A DNA stretch of 64,000 bases from Antitrichia curtipendula (taxonomy: Eukaryota; Streptophyta; Bryopsida; Hypnales; Leucodontaceae), in the NCBI GenBank assembly GCA_951230915.1, contig OX579634.1, forward strand, positions 44,033,570 through 44,097,569, in the 5' to 3' direction. The position numbers and the translations under genes are program-made. The notes below the pieces were generated by a model that saw only the letters and a program-made list of their open reading frames with translations, made no database searches and was not told the DNA's origin. Below are positions 1 through 13,161 of the stretch, piece after piece. Every line of letters starts with the position of its first letter. Within the stretch, counting starts at the first letter, position 1.

Positions 1-2829
1 TCTAGTTTTTTTTGTAGAGTAAGAGGAAACAAACTTGTTGCCTATTACTAAACAACATTTCTATTTAAATTTGATTTGAAAGAGCACTACTCAAGCCCAA
101 CCCTATTTGGATGTTTTCTTGGCAATGGTGCCAAAATGTAATAGATTTAATTACTTCCTATTTGGAATTTAAATACTTAGCTTAAAGTTTGATCTAAAGA
201 GACTAAAATAAGTAGGTGTGCTAAATATGAATCCAAATTGAACAGTACAACTTAAGACTAAGATGTTTCTTTCCAATTTGTCTCCACTCTTAAATACCAC
301 AAGAGTTAGGAAAGTATCACATTGATTTCTATTTCTTTTTATACTTTACAGCTTGTAAACTACTTTTTTCCAATTTGGTTTGTTCTTCTTTCTTTTCTTC
401 AAAGTTGACTTCTTCTTTGAGCAAAGGTAATTGCTAAGTAACAAATTCAGAAATTATACTCTGAACATGTACTATGTTATAAACTAGCTTGGTATATATA
501 ATTGTATTGCAAAATTGACACTTAGTTTTACCCAGTTTGGAATATTTACTTTCACTTAATATCTCAAACTTGGATTCAATTCATAAGAACACATTTGAGT
601 TTCAAATACAAAATTTTACATATAATATTCTAGTCTCTTCAATATTCAATACTTTCTGATTTGCTAAGCTACTTGCTCTCAATAATTATAACATTCAATT
701 GAGGGTTGCTACTACGTGAGCTTAAGAGCATAAGCACATGAGCCATGAAGACTATACACTTATGTTGTAGGTATCTATAATATAAAAACCTTCCATGATT
801 ATAGTGTAACTATGATATAGGTACCTATATCATAAATGTTTACATTATAAGCACCTTCAATGGTTGCAATATATCTACTTACATATATGTTGAAAGCTCA
901 CATACTAGCACCGTTGACATTCAATCCAATACTAACAAACAATTTTCTAGTTGGACAAGTATACACATAGATGAACTATCCTATTGAGTAATCTCTCAAT
1001 CCCTTTACAATTTGAACTTCCATTTTTTTAGCATATATTTTCGATGTTGCAACAACTGCAAATTTTACACTCAATAAATCCACAAAGTCACAATTCCAAA
1101 ACACACAAATAAGCATAAGATTTTCAAATTGGTTTGTCTTCAATGATAATAGTAGAATCAATACCCAATTTGATAAATGGGCTTCCAGATAAATACAAGC
1201 ATTATATACTTTCCAATTTGAATACACAATATTCAAATAATAGACACAAAGTCGACACACAATAAAGAGCATTCCACTATTACAATCCAACTAGGCATTC
1301 TTATTCAAATTGACACACATACAATCACCAACTCTCACCCAAAATCAAATAGAATCCACACATCATCTACAAATGGCATTCGACTACAAGAACACAAAAT
1401 CACAAAATAAAACACGGCCAATTGGGCCAAGGCTTTCTTGCTTATTTCAAGTAGTCGATGACATACAACTTGGATTTCAAAGTCTTAAACTCTTGAATCA
1501 ACAAATTATCACACTAATTCAAGAAACTACTAAAACTATGAAACTGTGTAGACTAAAAATTAATTTACAAACTATCTGGAAAAATATAGTATTTACACTT
1601 CCCAATTGGTACTACAAAGTCAAGTGACTATGGATCTTCATCCTTAAAGAGTTAAAGGACAAACTTGCTCAAGAAGCATAATTTTAGGATCAAACCTGAA
1701 TTTCTCTGATAGTTCTTTATTTTAAATGTCTTTGAACTTGTTTAAAAAATATAGTTTCAATAATCTATTTTTAAAGATTTAAAGATTTTCTTACAAATTT
1801 TTTTAAGTTGTAATTTTGTGACACTTTGAAGTTTGAAGGTAACATCATGAAAGCTTGAATTACACCACCTTTGAACTTTTCTATCAAATTCTTTTAGTGT
1901 GAGCTCAAAGATTATACCAATTATACTATGATGTTTGTCAATTTCATCTTAAAATTTTCTTAAAATTTCATATTATTGTAATTTTTTTTATTTTTACAAA
2001 TTAATTAATTAAAAAAATATATAAATTTTATTTTAATATTTTTAATTATAAAAAAATGAAGTTAGTTTTTTGGAATATATAATAATACAATAGAATAATA
2101 TCAAAATTATGAAAGTTGTGTTTTAATATAGGAAACTAATGAAGTTTGACCAAACAAGAATATAAAATATTCTTTTAGGATTTTAGCGTAGCAAAAGGCT
2201 AATTGTAACTTTTGAAAATTCCGCACTCACTCCATTGGCTTCTACAATCCTTTATTTGAAACTGAATGGTTACAATGATTTTGAATAGGTATCTATCTTT
2301 ACAATCTAACAAAATTAATTAATCTTTCTTTAGCATATACTTTTAGTTACCCCTTTGACATTGAAATCAAATAAGCCTTAATAAATTTGCGTTAATTTTT
2401 GGAATGCCATGAAACAAAGCTTCACATGTAGATTAGGATGATTAGCATCCATTCTAAACATCTTATGCAAAAATCCCAAATTATGAATTTGATAGAGCAT
2501 GTTTGGGTTCTCAAAATTTAAAATAAACTCTTTGGTCCTTTAGGATTTATTCCCTTAGCACTTAAACATTCAATATGTGGATGATGGACAAAAAAGATTT
2601 TAGAGGCATTTTTTAACTTATAATTTTTCATTCATCCAAATGATCAAATCTATGCTTGAATTTTATTAAAAAGAAACTTTTTATACAATGGATTTGATGA
2701 AATTGAGGTGATTAATATACATTTATAAAGATATAAGCAAAATTATGCAAAAATTCAAGAAAGGATCTAGGTGCTAAGTAACAATCTAATCTAGTACCTT
2801 CTTTGTATGCATTATAGCTTAAAGAGTAT
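1..2829. other. AT-rich intergenic stretch, no gene seen
   Basis: No frame shows a conserved domain or coding character. The longer open frames here (for example 976-1290 minus and 1310-1627 plus) are low-complexity translations of AT-rich DNA. The octamer CCAATTTG or its complement, and one-base variants, recur many times between about 200 and 1620, which looks like a decayed repeat rather than a gene. The right part lies just downstream of the stop codon of the minus-strand transporter and will include its 3' UTR. Confidence 0.6.
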
Positions 2830-5800
2830 TTAAACTAGATTTGCAAACAACTTATAGGAGTTGGCATCTACAGCAACTTGGCGTATAGAAGCAATGCATC
2901 CCAATAATCCAACTAGCGAGAAGACGATGATGATGGTGTAGTGGAGCCAATACTTCAATGTCCGCACAGACGGGTGGAAGGTGACTGTAAATAAGATGAA
3001 TGGGAGGACAAAGTCAAGGGGGGTGAAGCCAAAAGCACCAATCACAGCATTGATGTCGCCAAAGAAGGGGATGGCCGTAGCCACCAATGTGGCAAATGCC
3101 ACGAACCCACATCGAAGGAAGAATCGTGGAATAAGGTTGCGTGGTGCAAACTTCCCCTTCTCTACGTTTGAAGATCGGCCCTCAAAGATTTCAAACGCTG
3201 GTTGTGCATACACCTACAACACAAGCAAAAAATTAGTGATGCTATATATGCTTTGTTACAATTCAACTTTAAAGAAAAAATTGAAACAAAAATTTTGGGC
3301 TCTAAGTAGCCATGACATTAATCAATACTATAAATAAAGGTCAAGATTAGCGCACCTTTGTCACATATTTAATTTCTTTCAAAAAATGAGTTTTGATAGG
3401 TGCTAAAAATAGAAATATTATACAAGATTATGTTTTTTTTCTATCCAAAAATTTAATAATTTAATTTAGAATATATTAATTTCTTAATTTTTTTAGCATA
3501 ATTTGAAGATTTATTTTTTACCAAACCTACCCTATAAGCATGATAGTATAATTAAAGTTCAACACTTCCTTCATATCTAACTTCAATTTTGAACTTTAAT
3601 TTTTTTCATTTAATATAATATTTCTTGCAAATTAATGGAGTTCAAATGAAAAATAAAAAACAAATGTCTTACATCTACCAATAAGTGTTCTCCATAACAA
3701 ATTAGAATTTGCAAGCCAAAATCGACTTGATATTTGACACTCACTAAAAAATATTCTTCAAAATAGTGCATAACTTGAAACTAAAAACCTTAATGTCTAA
3801 CACCCACTAATATTACTATACCTAACATTTTGAAATTGGAAGTCAAATAGGAGTACTTCCAATACAATAAGAATTTCTAATCATTTAGCTCTATCAAAAT
3901 CTTGACAAGCAGTTGTCCTTTCTAACAATTTACAATTCAAAATTCAAATTTTAACATGTTAAATCCAATTCCTAATCATTATTATAGGCTACATAATCTT
4001 TCAATATAATTCAAAACAACTACATTTCAAAGCCATTTATAATGCAAAACTTCTTGTTCAAATCCAATTTCAATTTAATAATCTTTATACTACCTCGGAG
4101 CTTTTTGCAAGTTTGGATAGGTTCATATAAAGTCAATTTTAAGTGAATGAAAAAGAAATTCGTATAAAAAATGCACATTTCTACAAACTTATCAAAAATA
4201 CAATTTGGTTCCCCTATTGGGTGTTTGAGTCAAATGTTATAGGGCTTGAAAGTTTAGAAGCAAACTAGGAATGCGCTAGTAGAGAGGGCAAGTAGTCAAG
4301 CAAGTTCAAATTTTTTTATTTATTTCATTTTGAATGCTTATATCGTGTAATATGTAAAGTCAAATGGGTGAAAAAAAATTCCTCACATTCTCATAGCTAT
4401 ATAGAGTAATAATGTGTAGTTAAAAATGAAAAAAAACGTTCTTTTTTGAATTTTCACTCAATGCACTAAAATGATAGATTTAGAACAATTTTAGAACCAT
4501 TAGCACAAATTCATGTAAATTCATGAGATTTAAAAATTTCATTTATTTTTACTTGATTAAAAAGAGGAAATATTTTTTTTGACTGTTGAAATTTTTATTC
4601 TCCAAAAAAATTGAGTTCTCCAAAAAAATTGAAATCTTGCTCATAGAGTTGCTTTTTTTGGAACTTACATCATCTTAATGCAAGATTCTTTGTTTATATT
4701 AGACACTTCTGTTATCTTTGAAAATTGACATGCAAGTAACTAACAAAACTATCTAATACCTAATTGTCTAAGTTTTCAAAGTTTGATAGTGCCTTTTTTT
4801 CTACAAAGTTGAGTCAAATTATATTGACCTTGTTGGGCAGAGCTCAAAATTTATTTTTTTCTAGCTTCAAACATTATTATCTCACAATCTACGCGGTCAA
4901 ATAGTCTAAAACAAATTCAAGAAACCTTATACTATTCTAGTATAAATTTGCAATGTTGAAAGTTAGAAAAATGTTTTTATATTTTAGTTATTTTCAATGC
5001 ACTAAAAAAACTAGTTTACTAGATACTTTTGTGACAAATAGTCAAAAGAAATCTAGGGTGAAACTTGATACTGACGACATTAAATCACATGCACTTCTAA
5101 ATGAGTGATGATCAATTTTCCTTCTCAATATCTTGATATTCAAAATTATGTTTCTTATACTTCAATTCAATTATCAATTTGAATTTGAATTAGTAAATAT
5201 TTTATTCATGAAAATTCAAATAATTACTCTCAAAACAAAGAATTTCATGTACTATACATATAAATTGTAAAAAAAAAATCAAATTCTTTACAATCAGTGT
5301 GATTTTTTTTGCAAATTTCTATTATTAAGTCTCCTAATTTGATTTTAAGTATAATCATATTGTTTTAGGATCTTTAAAACACTTGATGATAGGATTCTTG
5401 ACATTTAATAAAGTAACCTCTCCAAATTACACATGGCATCTATCTACAATCACTTCCTTCTATTTACTTACAAGATACTTAAATTAATATTTGATCCTTC
5501 TTATATTTAATTGACAACACAATTTCTTTTTTGTGCCTATATATTTTAAGCCATTTCTTAGTCTTCCTCCTTTCTTCTTCTTAAATAGTTACTCAACTTG
5601 TCATTTTTGTTTTTTTTCTTGTACAATAACCGTTGACCTTATGAGTTCTATTTTCATCAATTGATGATGACATAATATTCTACCTATTGGAGTTGACTTC
5701 AAGAAACATCCAAGGTCAAATTAGCAATATTCAACTACTTCCCTACTTTTCAAGACACACAACCTCAAGCATTAAGAGTTGGGCTTGCTAATTTAGGGGG

Positions 5801-8800
5801 GCTTGCTAGCCAAATTGTAAGTCTCAATCAATAGGAAGAGAGGCGCTACCGATTTTGTCACCAAATCCGTCCCCTTGACCAATTTTGCATTTCTCAAGGA
5901 GAAACGCCCAACTTTTAGCACTAGGAAATGGATTGCATATTGAGGATTCTGCAGTAGCGTGTGGCCACATGTCTCACCAAGGGCTACTTGCTACTGCAAA
6001 ATCTGCAACGTGCAAACCCCATTGGCCCATTCTAACATAAATCTATACTAGTCCTAGATTTTAGGGCTTTTGTGAAGAAATTGATGCCCAAGAAATGGCA
6101 TGGGATGATGGGAACTTACCAAGGCCACGGCCACGAGCTGTGCAAGCACCAGAATGTTGGACAAGAAATTGAGCCACTTGGGAACAAAAGGTTGCAAGTT
6201 CAAAAAGATGTTGCCTTGGGCTTGGTTGCCGAAGGCCCAGTATCCGGCCACGGACACCGTGAAGAAGCAGGACAACACGACAGTGTAGCAGATGAGCAAG
6301 CCCTTGAACATCTTTCCCTTCACCGGGGGGGCCAATGTCGCCTGCAATGGTCCGGGAGAATCATTGGTTAGTTCATTGTTAGCCAATGGAATTAGGGGAA
6401 TTTAAAAAAAACAAAAAACTTGTAATTTGAAAACATCACTGAAAAAAAATTTAAAATTTCAATTTGGAGTAAAAACAAATAGAGAAAAAAAATGGACAAA
6501 CTATGACTTGAAAAATCGGTCCAATATAGGAATTAAAGGAAAATAGTTGGCAAAACTCAAAAAATATCAAGAACGCTTGTTACTTGCATGGAATCTATAT
6601 ATGTACTTCAAATGCACGATAAATTGTCTAAAGTAGAAACTCCCTAAAGTGTCACCTTTCTTTTTTGTCAAATCATAGTTACCATCATTAGACTTGTCAA
6701 ATTCTTCTTACTTTCTTGTTGGCAATTGAACGAGGATTTCAACGCATTAAAAAAATGTTGCATTTGGATATTGCATGCAAAAGTTATCAAGGGTCAAAGT
6801 TTTGATTTGGATAGAGGTTTTGAAATCGTTTCTTTATTAGTGGAGGTAGATATGGATTAATTGGATGTACATGTAGTGAAGATGACACTTCTAGGTCAGA
6901 GGCTCATTTGGGAGTCCCTACCAATGTTGGGCAGGTATTGACTAAATGTGTCTATAATGAACATTCCAAAAACTACTATTATAGTACAATGCTTACAACA
7001 ATTTCATATGTCCAAATACTTGCCCAGCCCTGGTCCCTACCTTAGAATTCACTTGGGTATCAGATTAATTCTTTAATGTCCAAAGTCCTTTCAATAAAAA
7101 TTTACATATTCTTGCGTACATCTTTGTGCAAGTTTTATGTCCACCATCTTTGTACAAGTACGTGATTTACCTCCATTTTGTCAAATCAATCATAGACAAA
7201 GGTTATTTTCTGAAAAATTCAAACGTTACTTCAAACCAGTGAGAAATTATTTGAACAAAACATTGTCCAAAAGCTGACTCACGCTTTCCATCATCTTGAA
7301 TATATGGACAATTTGGAACGCTTATGGATTCAACATCAATTTTGTTATTATATTGGAGAAGTTCAGAGTGTCAGTAGTGTTGTGACACTCATTCAAGCTC
7401 TAAATGGGGAACTTCGTTAAAATGGCAATCATTCCGCAACTTTAAGCACTTTTACAATTTAGATCGCGTAGTCTGAAATCTAAACATGTCCTAGATGATT
7501 TTAGCCTGCGTAGTTTGAAATCTATACTAGTTCTAGATTGTTTAAACCGCGAGGTCTGAAAATGGCGTTCAAAATATCACCATTTTAACGAAATTCCAAA
7601 TCTAATTAAATGATTGTTTTGGAAATTTGAGACGCACCTGAATCTCAGGTATGATACCATTACCATAGGTGGTCGCAATGATCACCAGGGAATTGAACAC
7701 CCCAAACATTTTGGAAACAGGAGATCCTCCCAAGGAGTAATTCGCAGCTGGTACCTTTCCTGAATGACCTGAACAGGTACAGTCCAAAAAAAACGGAACC
7801 TGCAAACCATGAGTCTTGATCGAGATTGCCAAATTTTTAAAACCATGGCATAATAACATACCACATCGACAAAACCAGCGGAGGTAAAGAACAAGCCAAG
7901 CATGTATTTATTTTAAGCATACTTTGATGCATATTAGGGTCACTGCAGAGTGCACATGTTGAAGCAGCAAGCTGTAAAATTTTGAACGAACATCACATGG
8001 AACAAGGAATGTGACATAGCACGTTCAAATTGATCCACTACCTTTGCTGATAGAGCGACACACAACCTCAAATGCATGCATGGAAAGGAAGAAATGGGTA
8101 GAATCATCTTTTAAGGTAGGAGGCTCAGAAATGGCACATCTAAAGGGCTGGTCCGCCTTTTTCGTGTATTTCATTGGACAGGAATAATTTTAGCTCATTT
8201 TTCAGACAAAGAAAAATGGATGAAGAATTTAACCCAAGTGGTTTCGTATTTTTTCAAGCATTTATGAATTACTTATGAATTTTCAAACAAGTTGGGTCGT
8301 AGGTCCCTATTTATGACCCTAGGAGTCTTCTGTAAATGGTTCACTTGCAATTCTAAAGAAAGATGGGGAAAGCAAAGCAAATGATTGGCTCTTGCAATTG
8401 ATAATGCTTTTTTCCTTGACTCATTCAGTGAGTATCATTACAAAAAATTTCAGCCCTCGAGAGTGCCGTGAGTTTTGCAGGGCTGTGGTGCAATTAGGGA
8501 AAAAAATGTTTGTTTTTTTAAAAATTTTAAAATTAAATTTTTTTTGGGGGGGGGAATCTGATGTGGCACTACTTGTGCCACGTCAGACTGGAGAATTTTT
8601 TAATATTTTTTTTAATTTTTTTGATATTTTTATTTTTTTAAAGTTAAAAAAAAAAAATTTAATTTTAAAAAATTAAAATTTTTTATTTTTATTTTTCTGT
8701 AACTGCACCGCGGGGGTGCTGAAAAAACTTTCTAAACAGCATTGTCGAGGGCTGAAATTTTTTGTAATGACATGTCAATTTTAGAACCAACTCATGTCTA

Positions 8801-10950
8801 GTTTAGAGTCATTTATAGGATCCGTTCCATTTCAAAAACTCCTACCTTAGTTGTTCATTTATCCATCAAATTACCTACAGTAGGAGCATCCAAAACCAAT
8901 AGTGTATACAACATCTTTCTCTAGGTAAGGCAATGATTCTAGAACCTAGATGTAGGGAGACTATAGACAACTTATCATTTTGGTCAACAAACAATAAGTT
9001 GACTAAGGGCTACCTACATTTAGGTCCTAGAATGACTATCATGTGTAGAAAATGACGCCATTGGGTACACTGATGGTTTTGGGTGCTCCCACGTTATTGT
9101 ATGTAATAAAATGCAAGTCCGATTTTCAAGTCCAATTTGTCACCATTCCATTGGATAGTCAGAAAAGCATCATAACTCATAGCGTAGACCTCGTTTCTAA
9201 ACCTTTAGATTTGCAAAAAGTACATATACAAACATTTGTGATGAACTATTAGACTTGATAGTATGTCCCATAATATTCTTGAGCCTCCTGGCTCTCAAGC
9301 ATTATCTAGTCTATTCCTCCGCATATTGCTGAAGTCTAATAGTTTTTTGAGAGGTGCCTTTGGCAATTTCATTAATGTTTTCTTCCATTTTTTTTAGTGT
9401 TAAAGGAACCAGTGCCCAAATGAGGTAAGATTCTGACAAAAGAAATTAAGCTACGATCTTCAAAACCATGATTGAGGTCTAATATTCACCAGTGTAGATG
9501 GAGCCCCCGACAGCGCAAAGACTGTAGCCCAGGCTGCACAACAAGGACACCAGATTGATGTATCGCAAGGAATGGAAGGATGGCAATTGCGCCAACACCA
9601 TCATAATGATTCCAAACACGATGCTGAACTCGAACAATTGCATCGACCCCGCCGAATGGAAGATGTTGTAGATCAACTGCAAGCATGCTCTCACATAGCC
9701 CAACCTATTAATTTCACAATTTTCACTGATAGAGTCACCCAATATCAATGTTTGAATAGCAACGTTGGTGTTGTTGCTAAGAACACAATAATCTGAATCC
9801 AAAGTTGGCATTCAACGTTGTTACTAAACATCATCCAAAGTGAACAATATTTTTGAACATTTTTGGGCACGGTCCTACTACAAGGGGCCCAATATTGGAC
9901 CCTTCATGAAAAGCAGGTAGTAAGTAACTAAAAACAAATTAGTGAGACTTGAAACAAGGAGAGACTTGACAAATAAACATTAGGGGTTTCATTTCTGATT
10001 TTATTGCTCCATGGGAGCTCCATGGCTGGTGGAAATTTTCTTGGAAGTCCATGGACTTCGAAGAAAATTTCAAAGTCATTAGGAAGTCCCATGAAGCAAG
10101 AATCACATTAATAACCAAAAACTGCTTTGATTTAACTGTGAATATTCAATCTTCACAGTAATAACTGAAAACGGAGATGCATTCGCTCAATATTATCACC
10201 TTCATGCTCTGGCCACCCAGAATGATGCATCCGATGACAGTGCCCAAGCACAGCAAAATCTGCACCACGGCCACCGGGTAGTACCCCCACTTGCGTCCTG
10301 CACTCCGTCCGATTTTCATATCAACACGAAGCTCGTACATCAAGTCATGCAAACAGTCGGTACAAATCCATGTTCAATAGATGACATGCCATTGAGAACA
10401 ACCTAAGTTTGAAGGTCCATTTTGTCAAATTGACGGAATTCCATAACTTTGGCAGTTCTCAGGGTGGGCAGCATGAAACGTAAATGTAACCCAAATTGAG
10501 TTTTGAAGCTTGGCTGATGCTGTCCATGGCGTGTTTGGATGACGATTTTCGGAAATCGGTTTTTGAGTTTAGAGTTCATCATCTGTGGGAAGTAAGTGGA
10601 GGTCACGTTGATTACGTACCGAGCGCCCATTGTCCCAAGTCGCGGAAGCGTAGGATCCGATGCCCTTCCATCTCCGCTTGCTCCAGCACTTGCGACACCA
10701 GATTGTACGCGTAAAACGAAACAGCTGCGCCGATGAGAAGCGCCAGAACGCCTGGTGCCCATCCCAAGCCCCGCATGGCGTAGGGTAAGCTCAGCAGCGC
10801 AGGGGCTACAATGGACGTGCTCAGGTGGAACCCCGCGTGCTGCCACGTCCCCTTCGACTCCAACACGAACAACGCGCCGGCGTCCTGGTTGAAGCGGTGC
10901 ACCTCGCCATCGCCATGGCCATGGCCTCCTGTGCCCTGATCGCCTTTCAT
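2830..10950 (-). CDS. GAT1-like: GAT1-like GABA / amino-acid permease (AAAP family), six exons
   Basis: Predicted proton-coupled GABA or amino-acid permease of the plant plasma membrane (AAAP superfamily). Exons in reading order: 10950-10620, 10297-10200, 9676-9490, 7759-7638, 6341-6120, 3213-2830. All introns are GT..AG and phases 1,0,1,0,0 are consistent, giving 1344 nt or 447 residues, about the length of Arabidopsis GAT1 (451). Landmarks shared with that family are TSIVAPALLSLPYA in TM1, RKWGYYPVAVVQ, QLPSFHSLRYIN, IIATTYGNGIIPEIQ ending at residue 246, GYWAFGNQA, GAFGFTPLDFVLP and the C-terminal DANSYKLFA. The ATG at 10950 starts a short hydrophilic, His/Gly-rich N-terminus before TM1. 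Introns 3, 4 and 5 are 1.7, 1.3 and 2.9 kb, and introns 3 and 4 contain foldback transposons. No disabling change is seen. The substrate (GABA versus proline or other amino acids) is inferred from similarity only. Confidence 0.93.
7408..7596. mobile_element. Foldback MITE in intron 4 of the transporter gene
   Basis: The ends are inverted copies of GGAA(C/T)TTCGTTAAAATGG. Between them lie two and a half direct repeats of about 44 bp, each starting GCG(T/A)(A/G)GT(C/T)TGAAA. There is no coding capacity. The size (189 bp) and paired termini fit a non-autonomous DNA transposon. Confidence 0.7.
8113..8848. mobile_element. TAAGGTAGG-ended transposon copy, split by a nested MITE
   Basis: Begins AAGGTAGGAGGCTCAGAAAT and ends ...ACTCCTACCTT, an imperfect inverted terminus. 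The body matches the uninterrupted copy at 21760-22168, including the stretches around TTTTTCAGA, TTCACTTGCAA and GATTGGCTC(T/C)TGCAAT. It differs by an inserted 336-bp hairpin at 8435-8770. It lies wholly in intron 3 of the transporter gene. Confidence 0.75.
8435..8770. mobile_element. 336-bp hairpin MITE nested in another element
   Basis: Terminal inverted repeat TCATTACAAAAAATTTCAGC, continuing to CCTCGA, is perfect over about 25 bp at both ends. The centre holds a second palindrome, TGTGGCACTA..TGTGCCACGTCAGA. Degenerate relatives of this centre occur at about 16615-16650 and 36480-36520. The flanking DNA belongs to a different, older repeat, so this insertion is the younger event. Confidence 0.8.
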
Positions 10951-12240
10951 TCCGATGATCTTCCTGGCTGCAAGGCCAATCTCACAAGGCTTTCAGTCAT
11001 ACAGTCCATTTGTCGGGTCTAATTAGAGAAAAACTGCATGTTTCGAAACGCAAAAGTTGTGAAGTTTAAGTGCACAGAGCGAGCATCTCAACCCTGGTTG
11101 CCTTTCATAAAGACGATCTACCTACAGTGTTAATCTCACACTGCTGCCAGTCTAGTTAAGTTTATGGACTCAGTTGTAAAAACGGCATGTTTCCAAAAGC
11201 AGAAATTGTGAAGATGCGCTGAGCTTTGAAAACGAGGAAGATCTGAGGGTTCAGTGGTGAGAAAGAGTTTGTGCCCATTTCTCCAGTAATTTTGACAGAA
11301 TGAGAGGTTCCCATGGCGTCGGACGCGAGCAAGTTTGCAGACAGAGCGATTTGAGCTCCACGGATGACGTCAAAACGAACCTCCCAACACCTAGAATTCC
11401 TGACATTCTAGCTCCTGGGATGGCTCTTTATTTGGGTCAGTAAGAGTTGGACGGGTCGAAACAACCAGCGCGCATTACTCTTCAATTCTCGTCCTTCCTC
11501 TCTACCTAGATGCTCTAAAAAAACGGGATACTCCAATTCATAGTTGAGAAGGAGGGGTTAGTACGCTGTACTTACAATGTCTGTCGATCGTGCGTGGCTG
11601 TGAGATCGATGCGCCCGACAGGCACTACGACCCAGAAAGAATTTGATGATGTCCAGAAGCCTGTAAGAAACTAGAATTCTTTGAACGGCAGGCTCATCGT
11701 CGTCGTTGTAGCCAGCTGCTAGAGGAACAGTACGTACTGTACGCATCGATCTTTTCAACTACTAAGTTCCCTGCCTCCTGGCATGGATCAGTACGTACAC
11801 AATTTTTGTGGTGATGAATACTCGTTTATAATGGCGTGTTTCAGAGCGCCATCATTGTGACAGAGTTCCAGAAATCTTGCTAAGCTTATTACTAATCTTG
11901 TGACTTGAATTGCGCCCCTAGCCTGCAATTGCAAGCTGAGGCGGATCGATCAGTGAAACTAAACTAATTAAAGTGCAGGTATGTTACGTACACAGTCCTC
12001 GAATTTGACAAAGTTAGAAGCAATGCTGGATGCCCTTCTAGCGATCTGCAAGCTGGAAAGAATTGAATGTCGTGTGCTGTTTTTTCTACTTTGAATTCGG
12101 TGTCGTGGCGTCGTCTCTCACTTGAATCGAGCTGGCCCGCGCGCTAGCTGGGCCGCGTGCATGAGGAATAGTCTCTACAGTGGACATGCATGCTCTTTTC
12201 CTCGAGGATTTGACCAAAGTCCGGACCTATGGGGGAACAA
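10951..12240. promoter_or_regulatory. Upstream region of the transporter gene, with GTAC cluster
   Basis: This moderate-GC stretch lies directly upstream of the minus-strand ATG at 10950 and probably holds the 5' UTR and promoter. No coding frame is convincing. Between 11561 and 11991 the palindromic core GTAC occurs about eight times, for example AGTACGTACTGTACGC near 11729 and AGTACGTACAC near 11790. GTAC is the core bound by plant SBP/SPL factors; whether it works here is unknown. Confidence 0.4.
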
Positions 12241-13161
12241 AACGGATTTCAGGCAGGCTCCTATATGACGGTCTCAATTTTTGTTGTGATTGTTTTGAAA
12301 CTTTTTATTAAGATAGAAAAACAAATTTATTTTTGGTGAATATAATTTTTTTTTCAATCGGTGCTCGGGACCAAAAGTTATGCCATTGTATTTATGCACA
12401 ATTTTCACCTTGTTGGACAGCAAAAGAAATCCACAAAAAACTTGAAATTAAATTTTTAATTTTTGTTTTCCTCTTATAGACTAGATCATTTTTTTTTCCT
12501 ACTAACATCAAAAGCTTTTATTCATTCCATTTGGATTGATGATGTGAAAGTTATGGAGCATCTTTTTTTTCCTCGCAATCATAGCATCTTTTGGAAAAAG
12601 TAACATGTTGGAATTGAAATTTGAACTCAATTTCCATATTTTTTCAAAAAAAAATTCTATAGATTTTAGTTTTTTTGCTACTAGGAACAATCTCACCATT
12701 GGGATTAGTTTGTTTCATTTTCAATTTTTGAGATATTAATGTTTATTTTTTTCCTTTTGTCTTGTACTTGTTTCTACTTGACAATTTTTTAGGAATGAAA
12801 ATGAAAAGTTTTTTATTAAAAAAAATTCCTAGTTTTTCAATACAATTCTTTGCAATAAAAATATTTAAATTCTAAGTCTGTAGTGCAAAAAAATTTAGTT
12901 AAGAAGGTTTAAAGTCAAATAATCTAGCCACCTAGGTACAAAAGAACTCATTTTTTTAAACTTTAAATGAAAATATCTTACAATCTACGTAGCCAAGGTT
13001 TTGAAGTTTCTTCCATACATTTTTATGCTATTATAGTGCAAGATCCTATAGTTGGATATGCCAAAACATCAATTTTTGCAATTTTTTGCTTATTGCAATA
13101 GAAATGGCAATTATTGAGTTTTTTTTGACAAAGAAAAGGTTGTTGTCCTTTAGGTGTTAAA
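12240..13161. mobile_element. Degenerate copy of the TTAA/CCCCTAAAG element family
   Basis: The right end reads TTGTCCTTTAGGTGTTAA, matching the family terminus. The interior shares blocks such as TTCATTCCATTTGGATTGATGATG with copies near 44770 and 60150. The left end is eroded and its position is approximate. Confidence 0.55.
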
